Shown: piece by piece, positions 1-8,407 of the stretch | How the letters are laid out: every line of letters starts with the position of its first letter | How positions within the stretch are numbered: the first letter of the stretch is position 1 | Assembly: GCF_024584805.1 (NCBI RefSeq) | Contig: NZ_CP075715.1 | Coordinates: 3,792,526-3,856,525, forward strand | Direction: 5' to 3' | Length of the DNA stretch: 64,000 nt | Source: Streptomyces sp. FIT100 | GTDB taxonomy: Bacteria > Actinomycetota > Actinomycetes > Streptomycetales > Streptomycetaceae | Position numbers and translations under genes: made by a program | Notes under the pieces: generated by a model | The model's database searches: none | Told to the model about the DNA's origin: nothing | The model's input: only the letters and a program-made list of their open reading frames with translations

Positions 1-1
1 C

Positions 2-361
2 CCGGCCACCAGCGAGGACCGCACCACCTGGGTCAACGACTCGCGCCACCACGGCCTTTCGATGAGCCCGCAGGGCGACAAGCTCTGCGTCGCCGGGACG
101 ATGGACGACTACGCGGCCGTCGTCGACCGGACCACGCTCCGGGAGGGCCCGCTCGTCACCGCGTCGAAGCCGTACTGGGCGACCGTGAGCGGGGACGGCA
201 AGAGCTGCGTCGTCTCCGAGAGCGGCGCCGACGCGGTCACGGCGATCGACTTCGCCACCGGCCGGAAGGTGGCATCGGTCCCGGTGGGCGACCATCCGCA
301 GCGGGTACGCCTCGGCCATGTGGCGGCGGACTGGACGGGGCCGACGGCCGCACGGCCCTAG
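2..361 (+). CDS. C-terminal part of a YVTN/YncE-like beta-propeller protein (5' truncated by window edge)
   Basis: The reading frame is open from base 2 to the TAG at 359-361, so only the last 119 residues of a longer protein are seen. The visible repeats have the cadence of a YVTN/cytochrome-D1-like propeller blade: a 'WATVSGDGKSCVVSESGADAV'-type strand run followed by 'AIDFATGRKVASVPVGDHPQ'. Such proteins are usually secreted or cell-surface and of unknown substrate in Streptomyces. The 5' end, signal peptide and true length lie outside the window. The family call rests on the repeat pattern only. Confidence 0.7.
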   Translation, partial: PATSEDRTTWVNDSRHHGLSMSPQGDKLCVAGTMDDYAAVVDRTTLREGPLVTASKPYWATVSGDGKSCVVSESGADAVTAIDFATGRKVASVPVGDHPQRVRLGHVAADWTGPTAARP

Positions 362-488
362 GTCGTGTCCTCCTGACCCGGGCGGGTGCGATGCACGAAG
401 CGAGGGCGCGCGGGGCGGGCGGCACCGCGCCCGCCCCGCCGGCGTAAGTCGGTTGCCGCGGGCTCCGGCCCGCCGGGACGATCGGACC

Positions 489-1250
489 ATGACCCGTACG
501 TTCGATCACCTTGTGGCCGAGGCCGAGTCCGTGTCCGTGGCCGGCTGGGACTTCTCGTGGCTCGACGGCAGGGCCACCGAGCAGCGCCCTTCCTGGGGCT
601 ACCAGCGCCTGATGAGCGACCGGCTGGCCCGTGCCTCCGCAGCGCTCGACATCCAGACCGGCGGCGGGGAGGTTCTCGCCGGAGCCCCGGAGCTGCCGCC
701 GCTGATGGTCGCCACCGAGGGCTGGCCGCCCAACATCGAGCGGGCCACCCGGCTGCTCCACCCGCTCGGCGTGGTCGTCGTCGCCGACGCCGACGAGCCG
801 CCGCTCCCCTTCGGCGACGAGGCGTTCGACCTCGTCGTGAGCCGGCACCCGGTGGCTGTCCGGTGGGACGAGGTCGCGCGGGTGCTGCGGCCCGGCGGCA
901 CGTACTTCTCCCAGCAGGTCGGACCCGCCAGCGTCTTCGAGCTCGTCGAGTACTTCCTCGGACCGCAGCCGGAGGCGGTCCGCCGCGGCCGCCATCCGGA
1001 CGACGCCCGCGCGGCGGCCGAGGCGGCGGGCCTGGAGATCACGGATCTGCGGTCGGAGTCCCTGCGCACCGAGTTCTTCGACATCGGGGCGGTGGTCTAC
1101 TTCCTGCGGAAGGTGGTCTGGATGGTCCCCGGATTCACCGTCGCCCGGTACCGCGACCGCCTCCGCGAGCTCCACGACCGGATCGGGGCCGAGGGCCCGT
1201 TCGTCGCGCACACGACCCGCTTCCTGATCGAGGCGCGCAAGCCGGGCTGA
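489..1250 (+). CDS. class I SAM-dependent methyltransferase
   Basis: The 253-residue product has a Methyltransf_11-like core: an acidic loop 'VVVADADEPPLPFGDEAFDLVVSR' region (roughly residues 98-120) and the later 'EVARVLRPGGTYFSQQVG' strand typical of the family. The Gly-rich motif I is weak here, the visible form being 'QTGGGEVL' near residue 58. The substrate is unknown. I chose the ATG at 489 because the family begins about here and the upstream extension is only basic, low-complexity GC-rich translation. It is a monocistronic-looking gene after a 127-bp gap. Confidence 0.85.
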   Translation: MTRTFDHLVAEAESVSVAGWDFSWLDGRATEQRPSWGYQRLMSDRLARASAALDIQTGGGEVLAGAPELPPLMVATEGWPPNIERATRLLHPLGVVVVADADEPPLPFGDEAFDLVVSRHPVAVRWDEVARVLRPGGTYFSQQVGPASVFELVEYFLGPQPEAVRRGRHPDDARAAAEAAGLEITDLRSESLRTEFFDIGAVVYFLRKVVWMVPGFTVARYRDRLRELHDRIGAEGPFVAHTTRFLIEARKPG

Positions 1251-1296
1251 GGGCGCGGGGCGTGCGGGGCGCGGGCCCGCGGGGGATCATCGGGGC

Positions 1297-1878
1297 ATGA
1301 GCCCCACGATTCACCTCGCCATGCAGCCCGAGGCCGACGAACTCCTCGGGCGCAGCCCGCTCGCCGCCCTGGTGGGCATGCTGCTGGACCAGCAGGTCCC
1401 GATGGAATGGGCCTTCTCCGGCCCGTACACGATCGCCCAGCGCCTGGGCGCCGACGACCTGGACGCGCACGCGATCGCCGCGCACGATCCGGAGGCGTTC
1501 GCCGCGCTGCTCTCCGAGAAGCCCGCCGTGCACCGCTATCCGGGCTCCATGGCCAAGCGGATCCAGCAGCTGTGCCAGTACCTCGTGGACGAGTACGACG
1601 GCGATGCGACGGCCCTGTGGCGGGACGTCGCGACGGGCAAGGAGCTGCTGGCCCGGCTGAACGCGCTGCCCGGGTTCGGCAAGCAGAAGTCGCAGATCTT
1701 CGTCGCTCTTCTGGGCAAGCAGTTCGACGTCACGCCCAAGGGCTGGCGCGAGGCGGCCGGGGCGTACGGCGAGCAGGGTTCGTACCGTTCGGCGGCGGAC
1801 ATCACCGGACCCGAGTCGCTCGCGAAGGTGCGTGCGCACAAGCAGGAGGTGAAGCGCGCGGCGAAGGCGGCCAAATGA
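1297..1878 (+). CDS. HhH-GPD-type base-excision DNA repair family protein
   Basis: The 193-residue product contains a helix-hairpin-helix with the loop 'LNALPGFGKQKSQIF' (about residues 121-137), as in HhH-GPD DNA glycosylases. The N-terminal 'LVGMLLDQQVPMEWAFSGP' segment (about 27-45) matches the short actinobacterial uncharacterised HhH-GPD family. The C-terminal FeS cysteines of EndoIII/MutY are absent. It is predicted to bind DNA and excise damaged bases, but the lesion is unknown. The tail is Lys/Ala rich. Confidence 0.88.
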   Translation: MSPTIHLAMQPEADELLGRSPLAALVGMLLDQQVPMEWAFSGPYTIAQRLGADDLDAHAIAAHDPEAFAALLSEKPAVHRYPGSMAKRIQQLCQYLVDEYDGDATALWRDVATGKELLARLNALPGFGKQKSQIFVALLGKQFDVTPKGWREAAGAYGEQGSYRSAADITGPESLAKVRAHKQEVKRAAKAAK

Positions 1879-2014
1879 CGCATAGGTACGCCCGAAGACG
1901 TACAAGCTGATGGCAATCCTGCTAAATATCGCGTGAGTTGTGGCACACGTGTTCACAGAACCCTCAGAGATCGCTAACTTCCCCTCAACCTCGTTCGCAC
2001 CGGGAAGGACCTCT

Positions 2015-3580
2015 GTGAACGCAACCCATCGCAGAGCCGTGGCCGCCGTGGCCGCAGCCGCACTCGCGACCCCGCTCCTGCTGGCATCCGCCTCCCCTGC
2101 CACCGCTCACCGGCACGACCCTGCCGACCACGCGGCGAAGGAAGCGGCCAAGCTGTCGAAGAAGCTGGTCCGCGAGTCGTCCGCCAAGGACGCCTTCAAG
2201 CACCTCCAGAAGTTCCAGCAGATAGCCGACAGCGCGGGAGGCAACCGCGCCGCCGGCACCCTGGGCCACGACGCGTCCGCCGCGTACGTGTACCAGCTGC
2301 TGAAGAAGGCCGGGTACGACGTCTCGTACCAGGACTTCGAGTTCATCTACACCGAGACCCAGGCCGAGAAGCTCTCCGTGGTCTCACCCGCGCCGCGCGA
2401 CATCGCGATAGCGGCGATGACGTACACCAAGTCGACGCCGGTCGGCGGTGTGAAGGCGGATCTGGCCGCCGTACCCGTCGACGCCGACGGCACCACCGGC
2501 TGCGAGCCCGCGGACTTCGCCTCCGGGGCCTTCACGGGCAAGATCGCGCTGATCAAGCGCGGCGGCTGCACCTTCGCGATCAAGCAGGAGAACGCGGCGG
2601 CCGCGGGCGCGATCGGCGCGATCGTCTACAACAACACCGAGGGCGTGCTCTCCGGCACCCTGGGCGAGCCCGCGGCGGGGAAGATCCCGACCGGCGGCAT
2701 CACGCTCGCCGAGGGCGAGAAGCTCACCGCGGACCTCGCGAAGGGGCCGGTGAACATCTCCTTCGAGATCCGCCAGCTCCAGCAGAAGCGTTCAACCAGG
2801 AACGTCATCGCGGAGACCCGCCACGGCAACGCCGCCAACACGGTGATGCTCGGCGCCCACCTCGACTCCGTCACGGCCGGCCCCGGCATCAACGACAACG
2901 GCTCGGGCTCCGCCGGTCTGCTCGAAGTCGCCCTGGAGCTCGCGGAGAGCCACAAGCGGCCCGCGAACAAGGTGCGCTTCGCCTGGTGGGGCGCGGAGGA
3001 GAACGGACTGCTCGGCTCCGACCACTACGTCGCGAACCTCAGCGACCTGGGCAAGAAGGAGATCAAGCTCTACCTCAACTTCGACATGATCGCGTCGCCG
3101 AACTACGGGCTGTTCGTCTACGACGGCGACGACTCCGACGGCGTCGGTTCGCCGGCCGGCCCGGCGGGCTCCGCCCAGCTGGAGCGCGACATCAACGAGT
3201 TCCTCGACAAGCAGGGCCGGCCGCACGAGGGCACGGACTTCACCGGCCGTTCCGACTACGGCCCGTTCATCGAGGTCGGCATCCCGTCCGGCGGCACCTT
3301 CACCGGCGCCGAGGGCATCAAGACCGCCGGCCAGGCGCAGAAGTTCGGCGGCACGGCGGGGGTCGCGTACGACGCGTGCTACCACGCCAAGTGCGACGAC
3401 ATCAAAAACATCGACATGACGGCGTTCGACGTCAACGTCGACATCATCGCCAACGCGGTCGGTACGTACGCCAACGACCTGAGCTCGCTGCGCAAGCCGG
3501 TGGTCACCGTCCCGACGGACGGCGACGCGGGCAGCGGCGGCGGCCTCCACGACGGCCACGACCACGACGTGACGGAGTAA
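2015..3580 (+). CDS. secreted M28 family metallo-aminopeptidase with PA domain
   Basis: The 521-residue product has a signal peptide (basic n-region, Ala-rich core, 'ASPATA' cleavage area near residue 30). A PA insert follows (FTGKIALIKRGGCTF, about 170-185), then an M28 zinc-peptidase core: 'GAHLDSV' (His and Asp ligands near 282-284), 'NDNGSGS' (Asp near 294), 'WWGAEENGLLGS' (catalytic Glu pair near 328), 'NFDMIA' and 'CYHAKCDDI' (ligand His between a likely disulfide pair). It resembles the Streptomyces griseus aminopeptidase family and should release N-terminal residues outside the cell. GTG at 2015 is chosen because AAGGA lies 6 nt upstream and it starts a normal signal peptide. The C-terminus is His/Asp rich. 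Confidence 0.92.
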   Translation: MNATHRRAVAAVAAAALATPLLLASASPATAHRHDPADHAAKEAAKLSKKLVRESSAKDAFKHLQKFQQIADSAGGNRAAGTLGHDASAAYVYQLLKKAGYDVSYQDFEFIYTETQAEKLSVVSPAPRDIAIAAMTYTKSTPVGGVKADLAAVPVDADGTTGCEPADFASGAFTGKIALIKRGGCTFAIKQENAAAAGAIGAIVYNNTEGVLSGTLGEPAAGKIPTGGITLAEGEKLTADLAKGPVNISFEIRQLQQKRSTRNVIAETRHGNAANTVMLGAHLDSVTAGPGINDNGSGSAGLLEVALELAESHKRPANKVRFAWWGAEENGLLGSDHYVANLSDLGKKEIKLYLNFDMIASPNYGLFVYDGDDSDGVGSPAGPAGSAQLERDINEFLDKQGRPHEGTDFTGRSDYGPFIEVGIPSGGTFTGAEGIKTAGQAQKFGGTAGVAYDACYHAKCDDIKNIDMTAFDVNVDIIANAVGTYANDLSSLRKPVVTVPTDGDAGSGGGLHDGHDHDVTE

Positions 3581-3590
3581 CGGGGCTCCG

Positions 3591-3635
3591 GGGTCTGGGG
3601 GCTGTGCCCCCGGACCCCCACCGGGGCTCCGCCCC
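3591..3635 (+). terminator. Rho-independent-like double hairpin after the M28 gene
   Basis: Two GC-rich hairpins follow the stop codon. The first has 12-nt arms at 3591-3602 and 3606-3617, one mismatch and a 3-nt loop. The second is a short GGGGC/GCCCC hairpin at about 3623-3634. No T tract is present, which is usual for Streptomyces. Immediately downstream (about 3664-3687) is half of a common Streptomyces intergenic palindrome with the core CGCCGGACGGGCTG. Confidence 0.6.
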
Positions 3636-3689
3636 GGACCCCGTACGGCCTACGGCCGTGTCCTCAAGCGCCGGACGGGCTGGATTCCC

Positions 3690-4086
3690 TTCCCTTGAGG
3701 CGGAGTGCCTGGCCCGCTGGGTGGGCACACAGCTGGGGCGAGAGAGCTCGCGCTCCTTGTTCGACACGGCGAGGCGGCGGCGCCGGTGACTCCCCCACCC
3801 CGCCCCGGGCGCGCCGACCTCGGTGGACGCGGCGGCACTGGACCGGGCGGTGACGTCCTCGCCGCTCTACGCCCGCTATGCACAGGCTGTGGACCGCGAC
3901 TCGGTGTACGAGAGGCTGACCGCCGAGCAGCAGGCGGCGGAGGCGGGGCGGCGCGCGCCCCGTCTCGCCGAGGACGGTAACGACCGCCTCGCCGGTGCCG
4001 AGCCCTGGCGCAACCGGCGGCGATCTCCGCCGCCCCGGCCGACGGCGCGCCGGCGTCGCATCCGGCGGGGCGCTCCCGAAGGCTGA
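3690..4086 (+). pseudogene. scrambled remnant of a HerA-like (DUF853-type) helicase C-terminus
   Basis: Two fragments in the same frame are separated by a stop at 3787-3789. The first (about 3696-3786) ends in 'GTQLGRESSRSLFDTARRRRR', which resembles the extreme C-terminus of Streptomyces HerA-like helicases. The second (from about 3823) reads 'SSPLYARYAQAVDRDSVYER', a segment that normally lies about 60-100 residues upstream of that C-terminus. The order is therefore reversed relative to an intact gene, and the ATPase core is missing. No complete ORF with plausible coding content covers the stretch. The parent-family assignment is from memory of the family's tail. Confidence 0.5.
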
Positions 4087-4239
4087 CGTCGCAGGCGGCG
4101 GGGAGGGCGCAGGGGCGGGCGGGGACTGCTCGGGCCCACCCACGACAGGGCCCCTATTCCGGTTCTGTGCGGTTTTGACCAACATCGCACTGGCGCTGCC
4201 TGGCTGCGCCGACGGCCGCTTGCCCGGTAGGCTTTCCGT

Positions 4240-4536
4240 GTGATCTTCAAGCGCATCGGCAACGGACGGCCGTATCCCGACCACGGCCGGGAAAGCACCC
4301 GGCAGTGGGCGGATGTCGCGCCGCGCCCGGTCCGCCTCGATCAGCTCGTGACCACCAAGGGCCAGCTGGATCTCGAGACCCTGCTCGCCGAGGACTCCAC
4401 GTTCTACGGCGACCTCTTCGCCCATGTCGTGAAGTGGCAGGGCGATCTGTACCTCGAGGACGGCCTGCACCGCGCCGTGCGCGCGGCGCTCCAGCAGCGG
4501 CAGGTGCTGCACGCCCGGGTCCTCGAGCTGGACTGA
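4240..4536 (+). CDS. conserved Streptomyces protein annotated as VapB-type antitoxin family (98 aa)
   Basis: The 98-residue protein (GTG start) contains 'LAEDSTFYGDLFAHVVKWQGDLYLEDGLHRAVRAAL'-type sequence. It is highly conserved in Streptomyces upstream of the LytR_C gene and upp. Databases often label it a VapB-like antitoxin, but no VapC/PIN toxin lies nearby and no AbrB or RHH motif is obvious, so a toxin-antitoxin role is doubtful. The 'FAHVVKWQGDLYLEDG' part suggests a small alpha/beta fold. Function unknown. Confidence 0.75.
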   Translation: MIFKRIGNGRPYPDHGRESTRQWADVAPRPVRLDQLVTTKGQLDLETLLAEDSTFYGDLFAHVVKWQGDLYLEDGLHRAVRAALQQRQVLHARVLELD

Positions 4537-4639
4537 CGACCGCTCCCCGCCCCCGTACGGACGCAGTTTCCGACCCGTACGGCCGCAGTCGGATGATCGT
4601 TTAGTAGCCGCTTCCCCGGTACGGCACTACGCTGCGCCC

Positions 4640-5266
4640 ATGAGCATGCTCACTCCTCCTGGCATGGGCGGAAAGTACCGCATTACGGGCACCGCGTACC
4701 CGCGGATGCGTCGCCCCCGTCGACGCCGCAGGCTCGTGCTCGCAGCCGTCGCCGCCGTCGCCGTGCTCGGCCTCGGCGGCTGGGGGACGCTGCAGCTCAT
4801 CGACGTGTTCACGGGCGGCGGCAAGAAGACCGAGGCGGCCGAGCGGAACACGGCGGCGGCCTGCGAGCCGAAGACGCAGGTGTCCGCCGCACCCCTGCCG
4901 CCGAGGCCCGGCCAGATCACGGTGAACGTCTACAACGCCACGCCGCGTTCCGGACTCGCCAAGGCCACCGCCGACGAGCTGCGCAAACGCGGCTTCGCCA
5001 TCGGCAAGGTGGGCAATGCGCCGGTCGCGTACGACAAGAAGGTCCCCGGCGCCGGGCTGCTGCTGGCCGGTCCCACCGCGCACGAGGGACGGTTCCGCGT
5101 ACTGGCCACGCAGCTGAACGGCACCCAGCTCAAGACCGACACCCGCACGACCGCGGACATCGATCTGATCCTGGGGACGGCCTTCAAGACGCTCACCGCC
5201 AAGCCGGCCTCGGACAAGGCGCTGGCGGCCCTGGCCGCCCCGCCGAAGCCGGCCGCGCGGTGCTGA
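4640..5266 (+). CDS. membrane-anchored LytR C-terminal (LytR_C) domain protein
   Basis: The 208-residue product has a basic cytosolic N-terminus (RRPRRRRRL), one transmembrane helix (about residues 32-54) and an extracytoplasmic domain. Its 'ITVNVYNATPRSGLAKATADEL' strand-helix (about 94-115) is the hallmark of the LytR_C domain (DUF2690-like partner of LCP enzymes). No LCP catalytic domain is present, so it probably assists cell-wall glycopolymer attachment rather than catalysing it. A Cys at the C-terminal end (ARC) is notable. Convergent with upp. Confidence 0.87.
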   Translation: MSMLTPPGMGGKYRITGTAYPRMRRPRRRRRLVLAAVAAVAVLGLGGWGTLQLIDVFTGGGKKTEAAERNTAAACEPKTQVSAAPLPPRPGQITVNVYNATPRSGLAKATADELRKRGFAIGKVGNAPVAYDKKVPGAGLLLAGPTAHEGRFRVLATQLNGTQLKTDTRTTADIDLILGTAFKTLTAKPASDKALAALAAPPKPAARC

Positions 5267-5345
5267 GCAGGTACCGAACCGCGGGGCCGGCCCGCTGAGC
5301 GCGGCCGGCCCCGATCGCCCGGCATCGCTCCGTACCGCGTCGCCG

Positions 5346-5981
5346 CTACTCCGCCGCGCCGTACATCCGGTCGCCCGCGTCGCCCAGGCCCGGGACGATG
5401 TAGCCGTGCTCGTTGAGCCGCTCGTCGACCGAGGCCGTCACGACCGTGACCGGCGCGCCCGCCAGCTCGCGCTCCATGACCTCGACCCCGTCCGGCGCCG
5501 CCAGCAGCACGACCGCCGTCACATCGTCGGCGCCACGCTTGATCAGCTCCTGGATCGCCGCGACCAGCGTGCCGCCGGTCGCCAGCATCGGGTCGAGGAC
5601 GTACACCTGGCGGCCGGAGAGGTCCTCCGGCATCCGCGTGGCGTACGTGGACGCCTCCAGCGTCTCCTCGTTGCGGATCATCCCGAGGAAGCCCACCTCG
5701 GCGGTCGGCAGCAGCCGCACCATGCCGTCGAGCATGCCGAGCCCGGCGCGCAGGATCGGCACGACCAGGGGGCGGGGGCGGGAGAGCTTGACGCCAGTGG
5801 TCCGCGACACCGGGGTGTCGATGTCGATCTGCTCGGTGCGCACGTCACGGGTGGCCTCGTACGCGAGCAGGGTCACCAGCTCGTCGGCGAGCCGCCGGAA
5901 GGTCGGGGAGTCGGTGCGCCGGTCGCGCAGGGTGGTGAGCTTGTGCGCCACCAGAGGGTGGTCGACAACGTGGATCCGCAT
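5346..5981 (-). CDS. upp: uracil phosphoribosyltransferase
   Basis: It converts uracil and PRPP to UMP in pyrimidine salvage. The 211-residue product is the normal family length. It shows the PRPP loop 'VYVLDPMLATGGTLVAA' (about residues 125-141), 'PILRAGLGMLDGM' (about 74-86) and the uracil-binding C-terminus 'GYIVPGLGDAGDRMYG'. ATG at 5981 gives the canonical MRIHVVDHPLV N-terminus. The longer frame upstream is only the complement of a repeat-rich neighbour. It diverges from the TEQ-repeat gene. Confidence 0.97.
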   Translation of the reverse strand: MRIHVVDHPLVAHKLTTLRDRRTDSPTFRRLADELVTLLAYEATRDVRTEQIDIDTPVSRTTGVKLSRPRPLVVPILRAGLGMLDGMVRLLPTAEVGFLGMIRNEETLEASTYATRMPEDLSGRQVYVLDPMLATGGTLVAAIQELIKRGADDVTAVVLLAAPDGVEVMERELAGAPVTVVTASVDERLNEHGYIVPGLGDAGDRMYGAAE

Positions 5982-6079
5982 GGGCCCCACAGTAGCCGGG
6001 ACCAGCTCACCCCTGGCATCAACGGCCGCTTCGGAGGGAAGGTGGGACATACCCTTCCAGCGCCGAGGTGGTGTGGCCG

Positions 6080-6415
6080 ATGCCGGACCGGGAACAGCAG
6101 GACCCGCAGGTTCCGCGTGATCGGCGCGCCGCGGGGGCGACGCGGCCGGAAGGGACGGTTCAGACCGAACAGACCGAACAGACTGAACATACGGAGCAGA
6201 CGGAGCAGACGGAGCAGACGGAGCAGACGGAGCAGACGGAGCAGCGAGGTCCGGCGGATCAGGAGCGGGAGAGCGACACGGAGCGCCGCAGGCGGCGCGC
6301 CCAGTTCCTCCGCGAACTGAACGAGGCCAAGGCGCTGCGCGAGCGCGTCCAGCCGCGCCGGGCACGCGCGGCCAGGATGCGCCAGATCATGCGGATGCGC
6401 AGCTTCCGCTGGTGA
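6080..6415 (+). CDS. small hypothetical protein with TEQ tandem repeats and basic C-terminus
   Basis: The 111-residue protein has a variable N-terminus, nine Thr-Glu-Gln/His repeats (nucleotides 6164-6244), then a conserved-looking basic helix (RRRRRAQFLRELNEAKALRERV and MRQIMRMRSFRW). ATG at 6080 follows GAGG at 6065-6068. A GTG at 6068 is a possible alternative. It is divergent from upp. The C-terminal charged helix suggests nucleic-acid or protein binding, but the function is unknown. Confidence 0.65.
   Translation: MPDREQQDPQVPRDRRAAGATRPEGTVQTEQTEQTEHTEQTEQTEQTEQTEQTEQRGPADQERESDTERRRRRAQFLRELNEAKALRERVQPRRARAARMRQIMRMRSFRW
6164..6244 (+). repeat. 9-bp in-frame microsatellite, 9 units (Thr-Glu-Gln)
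   Basis: Nine consecutive 9-bp units lie inside the coding frame of the 6080-6415 gene. The first three use ACC/ACT GAA CAG/CAT-type codons, while the last six are nearly identical ACG GAG CAG. The homogeneous 3' part implies recent slippage expansion. The unit length keeps the frame open whatever the copy number. Confidence 0.9.
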
Positions 6416-6605
6416 GCCCCGAGCGGTCCCGGACGTGCCCCCGAACCGGTCCCGAGTGCGCCTTCGGCGGACTCTTGACTGAACGCGTGCACGACGCAAC
6501 GTCGGAAGACCTCTCGCGAAGCCGCTGTTTCTGTCACGATTCCGAAGGGCGGGGCCACCAAGCGCACCGCCGGTCGTCACAACTCTGATCAGTGGGAGAG
6601 TCACG

Positions 6606-7145
6606 GTGTACTTCGCCGCACTGCTCGCGCGCACCGAAGACGGGTGGGAAGCGAGCGACACAGAGCTCGACGATGTGGAGACCCTGTCGGACCTGACCGA
6701 CTTGGCCCGCGAGGCCTCGGTGGACGAGGACACTGTGCTCGTCTTCATCGAGCAGGAGGACGCGTGGTTCGGCGTCGTCCGCGTGGAGGGCGAGGAGGAC
6801 CCTCGTATCTACGTCTCGGACGCGGCCGCGGCCGCCCGCTCCTCGTACGGGGAGATCCTCACCAAGGAACTGCTGGGCAGCGACCTCGACGACGGCGCCG
6901 ACGACCTGGACGCGCTCGACCTCGACGGCACGGAGGACGGCGAGCCCGACGTGGCGGACGAGGACGAGGAGGCGGACGAGACGCCGGTGGCGGCCGAGTC
7001 CGTCCCGAGCGGGCCGGCCGGCGACCGCGAGATCCTCGCAGATCTGGGCATGTCCGAGAAGGAGTTGCTGGCCCTGGACACGGACGCGCTCGGCGAGATC
7101 GCTGACTCGCTGGGGGCGGCCGAGGTGCTGGAGACCGTCCGCTAG
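6606..7145 (+). CDS. tRNA adenosine deaminase-associated protein
   Basis: The 179-residue acidic protein (GTG start, GGGAG ribosome site 7-8 nt upstream) belongs to the actinobacterial family always found just upstream of tadA. An N-terminal folded domain (MYFAALLARTEDGWEA) is followed by a very acidic linker (about residues 95-130) and a C-terminal helix 'REILADLGMSEKELLALD'. Its stop shares one base with the tadA start, so the two are translationally coupled. It presumably acts with TadA, though its biochemical role is not established. Confidence 0.88.
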   Translation: MYFAALLARTEDGWEASDTELDDVETLSDLTDLAREASVDEDTVLVFIEQEDAWFGVVRVEGEEDPRIYVSDAAAAARSSYGEILTKELLGSDLDDGADDLDALDLDGTEDGEPDVADEDEEADETPVAAESVPSGPAGDREILADLGMSEKELLALDTDALGEIADSLGAAEVLETVR

Positions 7146-7657
7146 TGGCCGGGGCCGTACCCGACCCGGCGCCGCCCGACCCGGTGCGCGCTCCGTGGGA
7201 GGCGCCGATGCGCCTCGCACTGAAGGAGGCTGCGCGGGCGGCCGAGGCCGGTGACGTGCCGGTCGGCGCCGTCGTCCTGGGACCGGACGGGACGGTCGTC
7301 GCCACCGGCCACAACGAGCGCGAACTGACCGGTGACCCGACCGCGCACGCCGAGGTGCTCGCGCTGCGCCGGGCGGCGTCCAGCCGCGGGGAGTGGCGGC
7401 TGACCGGCTGCACGCTCGTCGTGACGCTGGAGCCGTGCACGATGTGCGCCGGCGCGCTCGTGCTGTCGCGCGTCGACAGGGTGGTCTACGGCGCACGGGA
7501 CGAGAAGGCCGGCGCGGCGGGCTCGCTCTGGGACCTCGTACGGGACCGTCGGCTGAACCACCGGCCGGAGGTGATCATCGGCGTGCTGGAGGCCGAGTGC
7601 TCGGCGCAGCTGTCGACGTTCTTCCGGGAAGGCCCCGGGGCCTCCGGGGACCGCTGA
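7145..7657 (+). CDS. tadA: tRNA-specific adenosine-34 deaminase TadA
   Basis: It deaminates A34 to inosine in tRNA-Arg(ACG); that substrate tRNA is itself in this window at 52222-52294. The 170-residue product has the cytidine-deaminase-fold zinc motifs 'HAEVLAL' (His ligand and catalytic Glu, about residue 68) and 'PCTMCAGAL' (two Cys ligands, about 98-106). The GTG start overlaps the upstream stop by one base. Length is normal for the family. Confidence 0.95.
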   Translation: MAGAVPDPAPPDPVRAPWEAPMRLALKEAARAAEAGDVPVGAVVLGPDGTVVATGHNERELTGDPTAHAEVLALRRAASSRGEWRLTGCTLVVTLEPCTMCAGALVLSRVDRVVYGARDEKAGAAGSLWDLVRDRRLNHRPEVIIGVLEAECSAQLSTFFREGPGASGDR

Positions 7658-7705
7658 TCGATATCGATTTCAGAGCACGGCCCACCTTGGGCTAAGCTCT
7701 CTCCC

Positions 7706-7790
7706 GGTAGCGTGTCCGAGCGGCCGAAGGAGCTCGCCTCGAAAGCGAGTGTGGCGCAAGTCACCGAGGGTTCAAATCCCTCCGCTACCG
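7706..7790 (+). tRNA. tRNA-Ser (anticodon CGA)
   Basis: The 85-nt cloverleaf has acceptor arms GGTAGCG/CGCTACC, discriminator G, anticodon stem CTCGC/GCGAG with loop CTCGAAA (anticodon CGA), a long class-II variable arm and T-loop GGTTCAAATCC. CCA is not encoded. It reads UCG codons. Confidence 0.96.
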
Positions 7791-7797
7791 CTCTTGT

Positions 7798-7832
7798 ACG
7801 AAGGGCCCGGTCCGATGGACCGGGCCCTTCGT
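7798..7832 (+). terminator. terminator of tRNA-Ser(CGA)
   Basis: Perfect 16-bp inverted repeat (7798-7813 and 7817-7832) with a 3-nt loop, starting 8 nt after the tRNA. Core AAGGGCCCGG. Two further hairpins with the same GGGCCC-core style lie at 8520-8552 and 8840-8867. Confidence 0.85.
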
Positions 7833-7924
7833 CGTCGAGGAGTGCCGGACCAGGACCACCGGCCGGGGACCGATCGAAGGCTGCCTGGCCAGGTGGGCGT
7901 CGGGCCGCCGCCTTCGGGCACCCT

Positions 7925-8398
7925 CTAGCCCGGGCGTTCCGCCGGGGCGCCTCGATCGCTTCCGCCGTGTTCCCGTACCGCGATCTGCGCCAGTTTCGTC
8001 AGCATCATGCCGTTGCGGACCGCGACGATGTAGTCCACCGGGAGTCCGTGCATCCGGGTACCGGGGCCCCGGAGAGGATGCCAGTCGAGGGTGAAGAGGG
8101 TGTTCTCGCCCCAGGGAAGCAAATTCATGGCGATGCGGGCCGCGCCGAAGGGCTCCGCCTTCGCCTCCAGTTCCAGGCGGCGGCGTGGTTCGCAGATGCG
8201 GACGACGCAGCTGTCCTCCAGGGCCAGGGGGCCGATACCGACGCGGACTCGCAGGCGGGCGCCCACCTCCGGCCAGTGCGGGTCCGCGGCGAGGACCTGC
8301 TGGGTCCCGGTCACCCACTCCCCGTAGCGAAGGCCGTCGGACAGCAGGCTCCAGACCTCGGACGGCGAGCTGAGGATCAGGCGGCGGTTCCGGGCCAC
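7925..8398 (-). CDS. SRPBCC (START/polyketide-cyclase-like) family protein
   Basis: The 157-residue product has the SRPBCC N-terminal pattern 'SPSEVWSLLSDGLRYGEWV' (beta-alpha with W...Y..W), repeated beta strands and the long C-terminal helix 'GMMLTKLAQIAVREHG'. These proteins bind hydrophobic ligands in a helix-grip pocket, and the ligand is unknown here. GTG at 8398 is preferred because AGGAG lies 10 nt upstream. A GTG at 8407 sits only 1-2 nt after it. Confidence 0.82.
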   Translation of the reverse strand: MARNRRLILSSPSEVWSLLSDGLRYGEWVTGTQQVLAADPHWPEVGARLRVRVGIGPLALEDSCVVRICEPRRRLELEAKAEPFGAARIAMNLLPWGENTLFTLDWHPLRGPGTRMHGLPVDYIVAVRNGMMLTKLAQIAVREHGGSDRGAPAERPG

Positions 8399-8407
8399 TC
8401 CGACCAC

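Noticed and set aside
361..430. TAGGTCGTGTCCTCCTGAC after the first gene as a fourth MITE
   Set aside because: Only the first ~12 bases resemble the element B terminus; no matching right end or core block was found nearby.
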